Notes under the pieces: generated by a model
What the model was told of the DNA's origin: nothing
Seen by the model: only the letters and a program-made list of their open reading frames with translations
Database searches by the model: none
Translations under genes and position numbers: made by a program
Assembly: GCA_002633025.1 (NCBI GenBank)
Contig: NMRB01000151.1
Coordinates: 440,764-504,763 of the forward strand
Origin: Notospermus geniculatus
Lineage: Eukaryota > Nemertea > Pilidiophora > Heteronemertea > Lineidae
Direction of reading: 5' to 3'
Length of the DNA stretch: 64,000 nt
Shown here: positions 21,792 through 32,511 of the stretch, piece by piece
Position numbering within the stretch: the stretch's first letter is position 1
Layout: the number at the start of each line of letters is the position of its first letter

Positions 21792-24700
21792 GGTTCAGAT
21801 TGAGATAGCAAGGGGTCGCCCACGTGGACAGGACATGTGGCGTGATAGAGATCGAGGCTACGGTGGTGGCCGCAGACGAGGTGGTGGTGGTGGAGGAAGA
21901 GACAAGTAAGTTGTTATAACGTGTCCATTTTGAAATTGCTCATCATAGATGTGCCTCTGGCATAATTAGGGAATTTTGTCCGCCACAAATGGATCATAAA
22001 TTTGTTAATTGCAGGTATGGCCCTCCTATTAGGACTGAGTATCGTCTGATTGTGGAGAATCTCTCATCACGGGTCAGCTGGCAGGTAAGCATGGCACTTC
22101 ACGAACGTGGATGACCAACAAGAAAGATGGCCCTTGGAAAAGCCTTGCTCAGATCTGACAGGTTTGAGCAGATTCTCTTGAATTTGAATATCTCTCACTG
22201 CATACCAAAAACCCAGAAAAAAAACTTGTGGTGAATCGCCGTTGGAGTGAGAGCATTTCACGATTTGCCATCTTTCTTGTGATGTCATCCATAGCTCAGC
22301 CTAATCTATGTTTCTTTTCAGTCTGTGTTATTACCTCTCGGAACAAGTACCAGCTCAGACAGTGTTCCCTGACAAGTAAAATAGCCAATTCTGGAACTTG
22401 TTCTGAGAGGTGTTATTGGGAAATCAAGTGTGGAATTGTGGCACCACAGCTCAATATTAGGACATTTTGGCACCCATCATCAGTTGACTTAGTGCAGTTG
22501 CAAAAAGGGCTTTTTTGGGTGAGGAAATGTTGGGGGTCTTATATTGTGTAATAGATAATGCACCTATTGCCACTAAGTCTGATGATTTGCAACATCTTGT
22601 GATGCCAACCATGACAGATTCTTTAATATGGAGGGTTGATTGAGTGTCCGTGAAATTTCTGCATCGAGATTTCGAAGTATCATCTAACTGATCACAACAC
22701 TGAATGGTGTCTTCTGTCATCAATACAAACAGAACTGTTACAACATTTTTTTATCCGCCTTTTCCTTGTCTGGGATTTTAGCCATAGGAGGGCAGTCATC
22801 TCTGTGTTATTATACAAGTGAAAGAAAAACAAGCCTGCATTGAAGGATGTCGTGTTGTGAATCTTGAAAAATGCTTTGCATGCCCGTATTCATTGTACCA
22901 GCTTGCCTCTCACCTGGTCACGCCAAAATGTCAGTGCCCAGATTGCTATTTGGAAGCAGACAGAAGATTGCTTGAAGCGTTTTGTGGTGGTTGTGCTCTG
23001 ACTCCATCCATCCAATATAAACAAAAGTTGAGATCTGCATGCTGGTCCTAAATGCAGGCTTGTTCAAAATGTGAAGTCCATCCATGTTCACCAACTAATG
23101 ATATAAGCTAATATTGTCTTCCTTTCCTAAGATAATCCCAGATGTATGATAGGTGAGGTTGAGAGTTACTGTGCGGAGAGATCACCTGACGTGGACGTAC
23201 AACCTGAGGGCTGACAACGTTCTCTCCACTGGTGTGTCCACAGAGGCTGGTTGGCCTTTCCAAAGATAGAGAGGGTCCTTTGGGTTGTTGTCAGCCATGT
23301 GTCGAGGATCTTTATTCAATCTGTCGATATGTGCAATCGTTGAGGATGCATTCGGTCACATTAGATGGTGCGTTTACTGGCGGCCCACTGATGATCATGT
23401 AGATGGCGGTTTCACTGATGATCATAGATGGCGTTCGCACTGATGATCGTAGATGGCGTTAAGATGCATCCCTGAGCGGCAGCCGGTGCCCCAACGGGGT
23501 ATTGGCTGCCATGCTCTCTAAGGTCAGGGTGGCACTGCAAGGCGTCCAGTTGGTTCGTAGCGCATGAGGAATGCAAAGTCCACCACCCAGAAGTTGAGGG
23601 CCACCACTAGGGTCACTCTGGGCTTGTCACTTGAACGGTCGTCACATGTGTATTAAGGTAATTTTATGTGCAGTTTAATCACATTCACATTCAATACTAC
23701 ATGCTGTTTCTAAAGTGAGGTATGCCTGGGGATTGAACCCATGTTTTTTTTCGTCATGGTCACAACATCATGATAGATAAAACGCTTTAATATTTTGCAA
23801 TTTGTGTCAGTATTTCTGCAGGACAAATGTACACAGCCATTTGCCACGACTGCCGAGTCTGAATTCTAGCAATGTTGACAAAAAACGGTTGTACTGTTTG
23901 TGACATGTATTGGTATTACTGAACATGGCTGATAAGGCTTCCTTTACATAGCAGTATACAGTATATGAAAACGAACAAAGGCTTCGAATGGATTCATGAC
24001 CATGAAGCCATTGTTAACCGACATTTTGGTATACCACTACCATATACTTCTATGTAAAGGAATCCCTAGGTCATCTCAAAACATAAATATTCATTGTATG
24101 TGGCTGAACCTGTGTTCGTATGTGCTTGCATTGCAACTGCGCACCAGCTTAAAAAATTTGTGAGGCAAAACCCCAAAGTATCCGAATATCTTTATGATAT
24201 GGTAGAAATGTCGTAACAAATACAGACATGACTAAAGTAGTCAAAAACCCTGTCCTTAAACCCTTCTTGAGTTTGGAAATCTGTAGACGTGAATTTAAAC
24301 CTCTTTCTTGCCTTCTTGTTGTGACAGTTTGTGCTGCACCAATCTTGCAGTGACTTTAATACGTAAGTTTGTGGTAAGATTATTTACATTGAACGGTCGG
24401 CCAACGTGATACGGATGACCGTTGAGATGCACTGGTCGTGAATGTACCTCAACTCAACATCTTAGATTTTCCTTGCCCCACTTAAAGTCGTATGTTTTAG
24501 GACAGTAACTTTATGAGAACTGTGTCTGCCCCTTTCTATGCTGAAGTGGAAAACGTTGCTTTGGTCCCTGAAGAATAAGCAGTGTCAATGATGTTCTTTC
24601 TGCTGGTTCATACAGACAAGATATGACCCCTTACTTCACGAAAGATCCAGCAGTCCTTTGAGTACCCTATCTGCTGCCTTTTTCTTGGCCATTCACCTTT

Positions 24701-25620
24701 CAGGCCTCATGTAGCATGGTGTCTTGATCAACAGAGAAGAATGCACCCTCCCGCTTAACAATTCACATTTGCTGTATTGTATTCTATTCTAATCGCTCCT
24801 TTTCTGCATATTTCTTCCACCAGGACCTGAAAGACTATATGCGCCAGGCTGGTGATGTCACCTACGCTGATGCACACAAGCAAACACGTAATGAAGGGTG
24901 GGTATTCCCTAACCTCTAAATGTTAGTGGACGGAGTGAACTTTCCAAAATTTTGTAGTCCTATTGTGAACATACAAACACGCAACCTTTCATCAAGTTGG
25001 AGGACCCTCAATCGGTGTCTCCCTGCAGAGGAATGCACTGGATTTCCCATTTTACTTTTTCCTCTTTCTGCAATGATTTAACGTGTTTAATGTTCATTTC
25101 AGGGTTGTTGAATTCGCTACCTATAGTGCCATGAAGAGTGCAATTGAGAAAATGGATGACACAGAGATTAACGGACGAAGGATCAAGCTGGTCGAAGATA
25201 AACCAAAACGCCGCAGCAGCCGTAGGAGCAGGTAATAGCACCCTTATTGTTATTGGTGAGGTTTTGAATATGGTTTGATACCGGTAGTTCGGTACAGGTA
25301 ATGGAACCTCTGTCTACGATTTCAGATCCCATAGCAGAGGTCGTCGAAGCAGAACACGATCAAGGTCTCGTTCACGTAGCAGAAGGCGAAGCCGCTCTGG
25401 CTCCAGGAGCAGAAGTCGCAGCAGGAGCCGCGGTCGTGACAGGAGTCATGAGAAGTCAAGGTCAAGATCAAGGAGCAGGAGTCGTTCCAGGAGCAGGTCT
25501 CCACGTAAGAGGTCTGCAAGCAAGAGCAAGAGTCGTAGCAAGAGCCGATCAAGAAGTGCATCAGCTGACAGGGGTCATCATAACAAGGATGATTCAGATA
25601 AGGGTTCGGATAAGGACTGA
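21792..25620 (+). CDS. SRSF4/5/6: SR splicing factor copy B, 5' part missing at assembly gap
   Basis: A tandem paralog of copy A with identical exon phases: 21792-21905, 22015-22084, 24824-24897, 25103-25231, 25326-25620. The first visible exon is of the 3b type ([15 protein letters not shown]), followed by a Gly-rich linker. The pseudo-RRM ([11 protein letters not shown]) is complete. The RS domain is about 98 residues and ends DSDKGSDKD before TGA. The exons for RNP2 and RNP1 of RRM1 are absent between gene A and this exon. The n at 21773 is only 18 nt upstream, so they were probably lost at the join. Alternatives are a true truncation, or shared use of gene A's first exons. Most differences from copy A in exon 5 are synonymous, so the protein is under purifying selection. 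Confidence 0.88.
22118..22280 (+). promoter_or_regulatory. Hairpin after the exon 4 donor, SR gene B
   Basis: ACAAGAAAGATGGC (22118-22131) is perfectly complementary to 22267-22280. The stem begins 33 nt after the donor at 22085, the same relative place as the unrelated-sequence hairpin in copy A. The loop is 135 nt. An acceptor-like tttcttttcag ends at 22321, just beyond. Confidence 0.4.
22334..22410 (+). promoter_or_regulatory. Second intronic stem-loop, SR gene B
   Basis: CCTCTCGGAACAAGTACCAG (22334-22353) pairs with 22391-22410 with two mismatches. It follows the acceptor-like site at 22320-22321. Read from that site the frame stops within about 50 nt, so it could belong to a second regulated cassette. 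No clear donor was found, so this is tentative. Confidence 0.35.
23132..23657 (+). other. Candidate poison (NMD) exon, SR gene B
   Basis: The paralog of 16204-16627 in the same intron and orientation. The upstream TAAGCTAATATTGTCTTCC and ttcctaag are identical to copy A. Spliced after exon 4 it reads I-I-P-D-V-stop (ATA ATC CCA GAT GTA TGA). It ends at AAG|gtaatt (donor at 23658). It is longer than in A mainly because of a local 'actgatgatca...agatggcg' tandem expansion at about 23380-23460. The last ~80 nt (gggccaccactagggtcac, ggcttgtcacttgaac) are again highly similar to A. Confidence 0.7.
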
Positions 25621-25960
25621 TTACAGAGTACAAGATGTTTCGTCATCAGTGTTTACTCTTGGCACAGCTTTTGTTGTTAGCTAGGAGTTTCCTGTTCAGT
25701 GTAGATATGTATTTGTTCACCGGCAGTGGAGTGTGATCGCTGCAGCCACTACTTATATGGCGACTACCATCTGATGGTATTCCTAAGTCCCTTTTCTCCC
25801 CAATTTTTTCTCAATTTATAATTCATGACCCGACCTGAACAGCTGTACTTGTTTTTACATTGACTTTGTCCATCTTAGTAATTGCATTTTGTACATTGAT
25901 CATGATACATGTAGGTCGTAAGAGAATGTAGGAAGGTAAAATAAAACTGGTGTATTTTAA
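25621..25960 (+). other. 3' UTR of SR gene B with polyadenylation signal
   Basis: Non-coding sequence after TGA 25618-25620. AATAAA at 25940-25945, followed by a T-rich stretch, is the likely polyadenylation signal. This gives a short 3' UTR of about 340 nt, against about 1.2 kb in copy A. Confidence 0.55.
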
Positions 25961-26097
25961 CATCTTTGTCTAGTTCTTTTGTGCCTTGTATAAGTTTCTA
26001 TTCCATTTTGTTTCTAGTTTCTGATCAAATTGTTGTCATGAAATACAATGTACTATCACTGTCAGTTGTTCAGTGGGCATCCTGAGGTAATCAGTGA

Positions 26098-26890
26098 TTC
26101 TTAGCCCTTGCTCCCTATGTTGAGACATAGGGAGCGAGCGCCAAGAATATTACTACAGGATGGGGATGGAAGGCATAATCCTGTCACTGTATCTGCATAT
26201 CAGCTTCCTGAGGTGATAGTGATTCTTAGCGCTTGCACCCTATCTTTAGACATAGGGAGTGAGTGTCAAGAATACCAGTATACCACAGGATAAGGAATGG
26301 GAGACAGTGCTGTCACTGTGTCTGTACACCAGGGGTAGCGAGCATAAAGGGGTCGTAACCCTACGTCTGGCCTAAGCCAGGCGTAGTGCTCGTTGTGGCC
26401 CTTGCACTACGCCTGGTTTAGGCCTGACGTAGGGTTACGACCTCTTTATGCTCGCTACCCCTGCTTCCTGAAGTCATGAGAAGTAAGCTGTTGCTGTCTT
26501 TCAGGTGGCTCCATGTTGTGACATGCACTGTCAGTTTGTCCTCAGTGTGATAGTGGTCTGCCCGATGTTCGGCGATCAGTGGTTCTCTGCGTTTGCACCG
26601 TATTATGTAACATAGGGAGCGAGCACGAAGAATATTACCACACGATGGGAATGGAAGGCATAATCCTATGTCTGCGTATCAGCTTCCTGAGGTGATTGGT
26701 GATTCTTAGCGCTTGCACCCTATGCTGAGACATAGGGAGCAAGCGCCAAGAATACCAGTTACAGTATACCACACAATGGGGAATAGGAGGCAGAATGCCG
26801 TCACTGTGTCTGTACATCTGCTTCCTGAGGTGATCGGCGATTCGTAGCACTTGCACCCTATGCCAAGACATAGGGAGCAAGTGCCAAGAA
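26098..26890. repeat. Tandem array of five hairpins, ~120-bp period
   Basis: Hairpin units lie at 26098-26149, 26221-26273, 26581-26634, 26701-26753 and about 26840-26890. Each has the form TTCTTAGCGCTTGCACCCTA, a short loop, then CATAGGGAGCAAGCGCCAAG with AAT. The spacers repeat too (ccacacgatggggaat, tgtctgtacat, cttcctgaggtgat). Units are spaced by ~120 bp or a multiple. Arm changes are often compensated, which keeps the palindrome. Confidence 0.8.
26332..26461. mobile_element. 130-bp foldback element inside the hairpin array
   Basis: Two ~60-base arms (GGGGTAGCGAGCATAAAG... and its complement ending CTTTATGCTCGCTACCCC) are about 93% complementary, with almost no loop. It sits between the second and third hairpin units, so it is younger than the array. 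There is no coding capacity. Confidence 0.8.
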
Positions 26891-26950
26891 TACCAGTATA
26901 CCACACGATGGGGAATAGTAGGAGGCATACTGGTAATGCTGTCAGTTTGT

Positions 26951-28424
26951 CATGTGCTTCCTGAGGTCATGGTAAGTAGTACGCTGTGGCTGCCTCTGGG
27001 TAGCTCCATGTTCTTCATACAGGAATACTGTACTTGTTTGGCATCCTTCATACAACAATGAAAGAATATCACTTTGCAGTCGAACTGGTTTGTATTTATC
27101 AGTTTAGTACATACTGGTACATAAAACATTCTTGTAACGTCACTATTGTCTGCAAAATAGGAATCACATTGTTCATGTAAAATTAAGGCATTTGCTTGTT
27201 CACTGCTAAGTATGGCACCATAAATTATAAGGTTTAGCTATGCAGTTGGTTACCGTAATATTTTGAATTCTGGGACCAACCAACCCTGAACCGATTGATC
27301 TCCGTTAAGCATCTTGACAACTAGTCTTGACGTAGCCAATACACATGGAGTTCCAGGATGTCGTTAAGTGGCACCTGGTGAGTTTGAAAACAAGTCTGGT
27401 TGTTGATGACTTGTCTGATTGTCAGAAGTTTGTGGCACGCTGTTTGTTCTCAACACTATGGTACATATACAACCTCTACATGCTTAATGAGTGTCCTGTG
27501 TACCTGTAATCTGTACCAGTACCACCTGAAAGCTCTTGTGAAGCACCTAACCAATCACTACCCGTGATGAGATGTACCCGGTAGTATATTATCCTTTCCT
27601 ATGCCTACCATTCGTTGATAAACGTTACGCAAATCTCTAAGGAATAACAAAACTGTTGAAGCTGATTTAAGACCTATTCTATCTAATACTGATCTAAAAC
27701 AACATAAAATAATAAGACTAATGCAATGTACAATATCACAGAGAATAAATGATATGAAATAAGAATTGAGCCAAATCTCACACATTGTACAGAATGTTAC
27801 CCCAGAGAATCGATGGAGTCACATTTGACCCCACACAAATTGGACTCCCAGTGTAAATAGGACCCCCTGGAATGAATGTCTTTTGCAACTTAACTGATCA
27901 CAAAAGCCCAATGTCCCACAGACGATCCATTTATTGAGACAGTCGAACGAAACCTAGGGGGACTTCAATTCCCTTCTTTCCAAAGATGATGCATCTTGAG
28001 TTCCCAGGGTTAAAGGGGCATGGTATCCCTTCCCTATCCTGTGCTAAACATACCTGCGTTAAGGGAGACCTCTATTGGCAATGTTGTTAAACTACCGCTT
28101 ATCAACCTCGCCCCATGTAGAGTAACTCTTGTCCCCAGGATAGCCATGTATTGTATTGTAATCATACATTCTCCAACATAGGGGAAAAGCAAAACCATGG
28201 TACTGGAGAATGACACAATCAGTGCCGGTGGTGTCGGCTGTCGCCAAAAAGTTGCAATATCGTGTCCCCTTTAATGCTTTCAGTTTTGCTCTCCTTTGGC
28301 TCACACTTAGCAATTTTGCTGGAGTGCAAGCATTCTGAGACAACATGTATGGATTCATAATCTTCAGTATATTGGCAACTGTCTAGTGTAGTCTCCTCTT
28401 ATCTTCCTGTCTTCTGGATCCTTG
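26951..28424. other. Intergenic sequence and 3' UTR of the carboxypeptidase gene
   Basis: No exon is recognised. The minus-strand signal TTTATT (AATAAA on the minus strand) at 27930 is a plausible polyadenylation site for the carboxypeptidase gene, about 500 nt after its stop. The small minus-strand frames at 28034-28358 would then lie in its 3' UTR. Confidence 0.4.
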
Positions 28425-31400
28425 TCATGAGAAGGCAGGGAAAGTTGAACTTAGTGTCCGTAAGCTGACAACACGTCGCCGGGGAAACATTCGTAGCCAC
28501 GGTGGCAACTTCTTGTGTATGGCAAATATGAAGGTTATTAGCACCACAATGCCGAGGAGGACAAGGCCAAAGGTCAACGATGGAGCCTCTTTCTGAAATG
28601 AAAATGAGATAGGTTGAATTCTGCTGTTGGGCATAACTTGACATGCCAATCTATGATTCCTGAAGATGGCCCGTTGGGATTAAGTGGGGAGAATGAAAGA
28701 TACTACACTTCAGATTAATTGAAAACTAAAAGATGAAACAGTTGTCTGATATTGTGGTTTCCAGCTGAGCATCATTGATAGTACACCTACATGTACATGT
28801 AGTGTCGAGTTCATTCATGTAAGATCCACAACTATGGACAGCTCATACAAGTACATGATTGTTTTATTCCAAATTTATGGGAAGTGTAACCTTATTAGTG
28901 TCAATACTGATGACTTAATAGAGCCCCGCTTCTAGGCATTAACACGTTCACTGCCGGGGACGTATAATTACGTCATAGTGGTTGCTTTGGTCCTTGCCAG
29001 GGACGTATATGTACGTCTTTGGTCTTGATTTATCGATTCAAAATAAAATCATAGGCAATGGCAAAGGACCTCCTCCAGTGCCGAAGGACGTAACGTCTCT
29101 TGGCACAGTGAAAGAAGGGGTCAGATGTGCCACATAACCTAACATTCAATAGCACAGGCAATGTCTGAAAAATTCCTGGCAAGGACCACTGGACCCTCAA
29201 AAATGGCGTCGGCAGTGAACGTGTTAAACTGGGCTGTAGTGACACCTATTAGTCAACTGACTGACCAGGGTTTCCGCTAGAGGGTAAAATTCCGTACCCT
29301 TAAATTTTTCCAGGGTACGGATCCGTACCCTCAAAAACGTTGGGTGACCATTTTTCCATGAAGTGATATCACCGGCGGGGGGATTTTACGCTTCAAAATA
29401 CGCCTAAGATGGCACCAAACATCGTTTAAAACCTTTTTAGATTTTTTTTTGTCCGTACCCTCATTTTTTTTTCTGGCGGAAACCCTGCTGACAGCTCCTA
29501 TTGGAGACATTACCTCGGGGTCATTCAATCCAACCATTTGTTCCACTTTCCATCGTATGAGGTAGTTGAAGAGAGTACTGTAGATCGGATGGATTTCTTT
29601 CAGCTCTTTCTGTAGAATGATGTAGGGGTATGAGTAGAGGTGAATACAGTTACTGGCAAATGCCTTTATGGACATGTACTTGTCCATACTTGTGCAGGAA
29701 TTTTCTTGCATCCTGTTGAAAGGTTGCTGGAAAAGTACCCAGTATGATCAAAGCTGGGATTTGGACATTCAAATCATTCCAAAACGAGACTCCCATTCAT
29801 TCATCTGCTTTAGATGACCAATCGCCTTGGAATCTGGCATAAAATACCCTACAGTAGGCACAAGTTATCTTGAAACATACATTACCTCTAGATATTCACT
29901 CTGGGGATTAAAAAGATCGAAACATTGTTTACTTGGTGAGTCACCGGTCCCCCACATCTCAATTGCTAGGGAAAAGGGTATCTGAAAAAGATCAACAGCA
30001 TTAAAGAAAACTGACTTCTCAACATCATTTTCAGTTGTAGCAAGCTTCAGTATTTCCTAAGGTCATCCAAATTCCCCAAGAGTGATTCAGTTGCATGCTA
30101 ACTGTTACCTTTTTCTTGCCTGCCATATAGTCAAACACACATCCATCGGCAGTGTATTCATTAAGTTCATATGCCAGGCCATATCGGAAATGATGACTTG
30201 TGGCATGCGAAAGAGCATTTGCTAGATCTCTCATCTTTTCAATGTTGTCAGGCTTGCGATGCAGTGATCTGGATTTTGTATCTGAGGAAAGAAAACGACG
30301 GTCTATGATACAGCTAGAATTCTTGGTTCTATTTTCTCACATTATTAACAATGGAAAATGAGGGTATTTCAAGGACATCTTTCATTGTTTAGATAAAGCC
30401 AATTTATATCTTCACACTGATCATGAAATCAATTGAACCTTACCAGCATATGGAATGTATATCTGTTTGATGCCAGAATGTAACGAGATGAATGCATCAA
30501 ATTCATACTTGTTGGCTAGGTCAACTAGTACACGACTTTCTGGTTCTGAAAGGGAGGAGATCAAGAATGAAATGCAGCAAATAAACTCAATTCCTCGACA
30601 AAATGAATCCAATAACCAGGGTATATTATGCTGGTCAACTAGGCCAATGGACAGGCGACTTTCCCTTCGTCTGGGAGGTTTAACCTGCTTGCTTCTGTTC
30701 TGTAGGTTCTTCGGTGGCATCTTTCCAGAGCTTGCAAGCACATGATGAGAATGTACCTTGTATCTTCAAAGTGCAATTCCTCTTCTCGGAACCAGTGAGA
30801 GGCATTGGTACCATGTATTCGATTTATGCCCAGATCGGCAAATAAGTAGGCTACCGGTAATACACATTACCTGAAAATGGGTATGGCCCCCTGTATTCCT
30901 CATCATTCACATCCCCAGAGCTGCCCTTGCCAGCAAACTCCCAGTCAAAGTTACGATTCAGGTCAACACCTGTGGCAGTCCCCCTCCAACAGTAATTCTT
31001 CGTTCTCTCAACGTATTGTCTTCCATCTGGATTGACCAGGGCAACAATGAAAAGGTCAATATTTGAGAAAACTACCCGTGAAAAATTTTCCCCACTGGTC
31101 CCCTTTTCCATCTTGAGACCCTCTGTTAAGTTTTTCAGGAGATAGAACAAACTTTCCACTGGCAAGAATTCCCTGGCATGCTCTCCATATGATAGTAATA
31201 TCCTCACTTTTGGCACATTTGGGTAAAGGTTTTCATAAGGCGCAGGTGAGATCCTGCTCCCAGAAAAGTTACTAATGTGTAGAAGTAACTGTGGCCGATT
31301 CTCCTTGGACCTGTAAACTTTGTCCAGTTTCATGTAGTTTGAGTTCCTGTCTACTATCTCCATTAAATGTGTCTCTATTCTGGTAAGATTGTGGTATACA

Positions 31401-31582
31401 TTGTAATCAGGTGTATAAAGTTCTTTCCGAGGTTTGACATCTCCTCCAATGCAACAAGTAAATGTTATGAAAAGTAAAACAACTGCAGAGGCAGAATGCA
31501 AAATAATGGTCGGAATTTGTCTGGATAATGTCTTCCTGAATGTGGAGCCGCTGGAGTGGGAAGATTTCTTTTTGAATCCCAT
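28425..31582 (-). CDS. Membrane-anchored M14 zinc carboxypeptidase
   Basis: Zinc peptidase that removes C-terminal residues, predicted luminal or extracellular. Exons (minus order): 31582-30871, 30545-30444, 30281-30109, 29981-29886, 29609-29514, 28592-28425. All phases agree; 448 aa, stop TGA. Zinc ligands are H135 and E138 in GEHARE and H261 in SLHSG. NPDGR and the DLNRNFDWEF substrate-binding motif precede, and E337 in AIEMWG is the catalytic glutamate. A signal-anchor helix lies at ~23-46 after a basic N-terminus. A second membrane helix at ~400-420 is followed by the basic AIHKK and PRRR, so both ends should be cytosolic. The motif style is closer, from memory, to the plant/protist-like M14 group than to digestive carboxypeptidases. 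The start is the first in-frame ATG. Function and substrate are unknown. Confidence 0.88.
28943..29223. mobile_element. piggyBac-type MITE in carboxypeptidase intron 5
   Basis: TTAA at 28939-28942 and 29224-29227 flanks perfect 13-bp inverted ends CACGTTCACTGCC. TTAA target duplication with C-starting TIRs is characteristic of piggyBac. The interior holds small palindromes (acgtataattacgt, acgtatatgtacgt) and no transposase. Confidence 0.85.
29266..29487. mobile_element. hAT-like MITE, TIR CAGGGTTTCCGC, 5-bp TSD
   Basis: CAGGGTTTCCGCTAGA at the left and TCTGGCGGAAACCCTG at the right. A 5-bp direct repeat CTGAC lies on both sides. It contains internal copies of 'ccgtaccct'. It sits in the carboxypeptidase intron only ~27 bp from the last base of exon 5, so it supplies part of the sequence just after that donor. 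Confidence 0.8.
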
Positions 31583-32511
31583 CTCTGTTTACCATGCACC
31601 AGTCGACAGTGCCCTTGCAATTTCAAATAAACTCATTTATATAGCTGGAAAGAGAATAAAATAATAATAATAATAATTCACTTCAAGAAAAATGCAGAAA
31701 TCTTCAAAAGGGGTCCACTGAACATGGACTGAGCTAGCTGGGGTGTAGGCCTACACTATTCACAGGTTCAGTTCTTGTGGTTGGGGGATCACAGCAGGTC
31801 CTTACACACTTTACTAGAATAACATTGCAGTATAAAAAATATGAAATACCGGTAGAAATCAGGTTTCAAAGGCAGTATAAATTAAAAGTGTGTAAGGACC
31901 TGTATTCCCCCAAACCACAAACGGCACAAAAATGCCAACGGCACAAGAACTGGAACTGGTGCCGGTGTGAAAGGAAAGAATGCCCCCAGGAAAAACTGTC
32001 CCAGCAACAAAAGATCCTATTGTAACATTTTAATCTCCGGTGATTGGTTTCTATAGCCATGCACCTTGATCCGTCATTGAACAACAGAAGCGGACACTTT
32101 ACAGGGGGACATTCTTTACTGTTACACCGGCTACTTTAGGCGGCGCCTACTGCGGCCCGATTTTGATGTACCGTTTTCATTGTCTAATAAAACGTTATTT
32201 ACGCATAGCAATACATTTCTGTAGTCCGAAAGGATTGAATATTAGCGGCACACTTTCAAAATTATCAGTCTTGTCAAGGTTGGGGAGAAATTTGAAGACA
32301 TTGATTGATCCTGGGATCGTGTTCATGCCCCACGGTCGAATTCGGCCACCCTGCGGTAGATTGCTGAACTAAACGCCGAATTTGTAGACTGGTTCCCGTC
32401 TTTGCCGCTTCACCTGCTGGCGCTCCTGTTCCAAATATAAAAACGTTTCGTAAAACTCGCCCTCTCCTTTTTCCGCCCTCTCTCCAAGCTCGCACGCTTG
32501 AATTTCATTTC
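31583..32511. promoter_or_regulatory. Divergent intergenic region between carboxypeptidase and RFX-like gene
   Basis: The two genes are head to head, 929 bp apart. The right part (32100-32510) is moderately CpG-rich (ggcggcgcctactgcggcccg, ttccgccctctctcc) and probably contains the plus-strand promoter. The left part holds a MITE (31776-31919) and an (ATA)n tract near 31660. No TATA box at a fitting distance was seen for either side. Confidence 0.4.
31776..31919. mobile_element. 144-bp MITE, TIR TGTGGTTGGGGG
   Basis: Arms of about 37 bp: TGTGGTTGGGGGATCACAGC followed by aggtccttacacactt, matched at the right by gtgtgtaaggacct and CCCCCAAACCACA. The mismatches between the arms indicate some age. 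Confidence 0.75.

Noticed and set aside
25301-25684. 127-codon plus and 103-codon minus frames
   Set aside because: Shadows of the RS domain of SR gene B. There is no in-frame upstream acceptor comparable to that of copy A.
29509-29728. Longer version of carboxypeptidase exon 5 starting at an acceptor near 29729
   Set aside because: From that acceptor the incoming phase 0 frame meets a stop after 20 codons. The acceptor at 29610-29612 keeps the frame open and the phase matches both neighbours.
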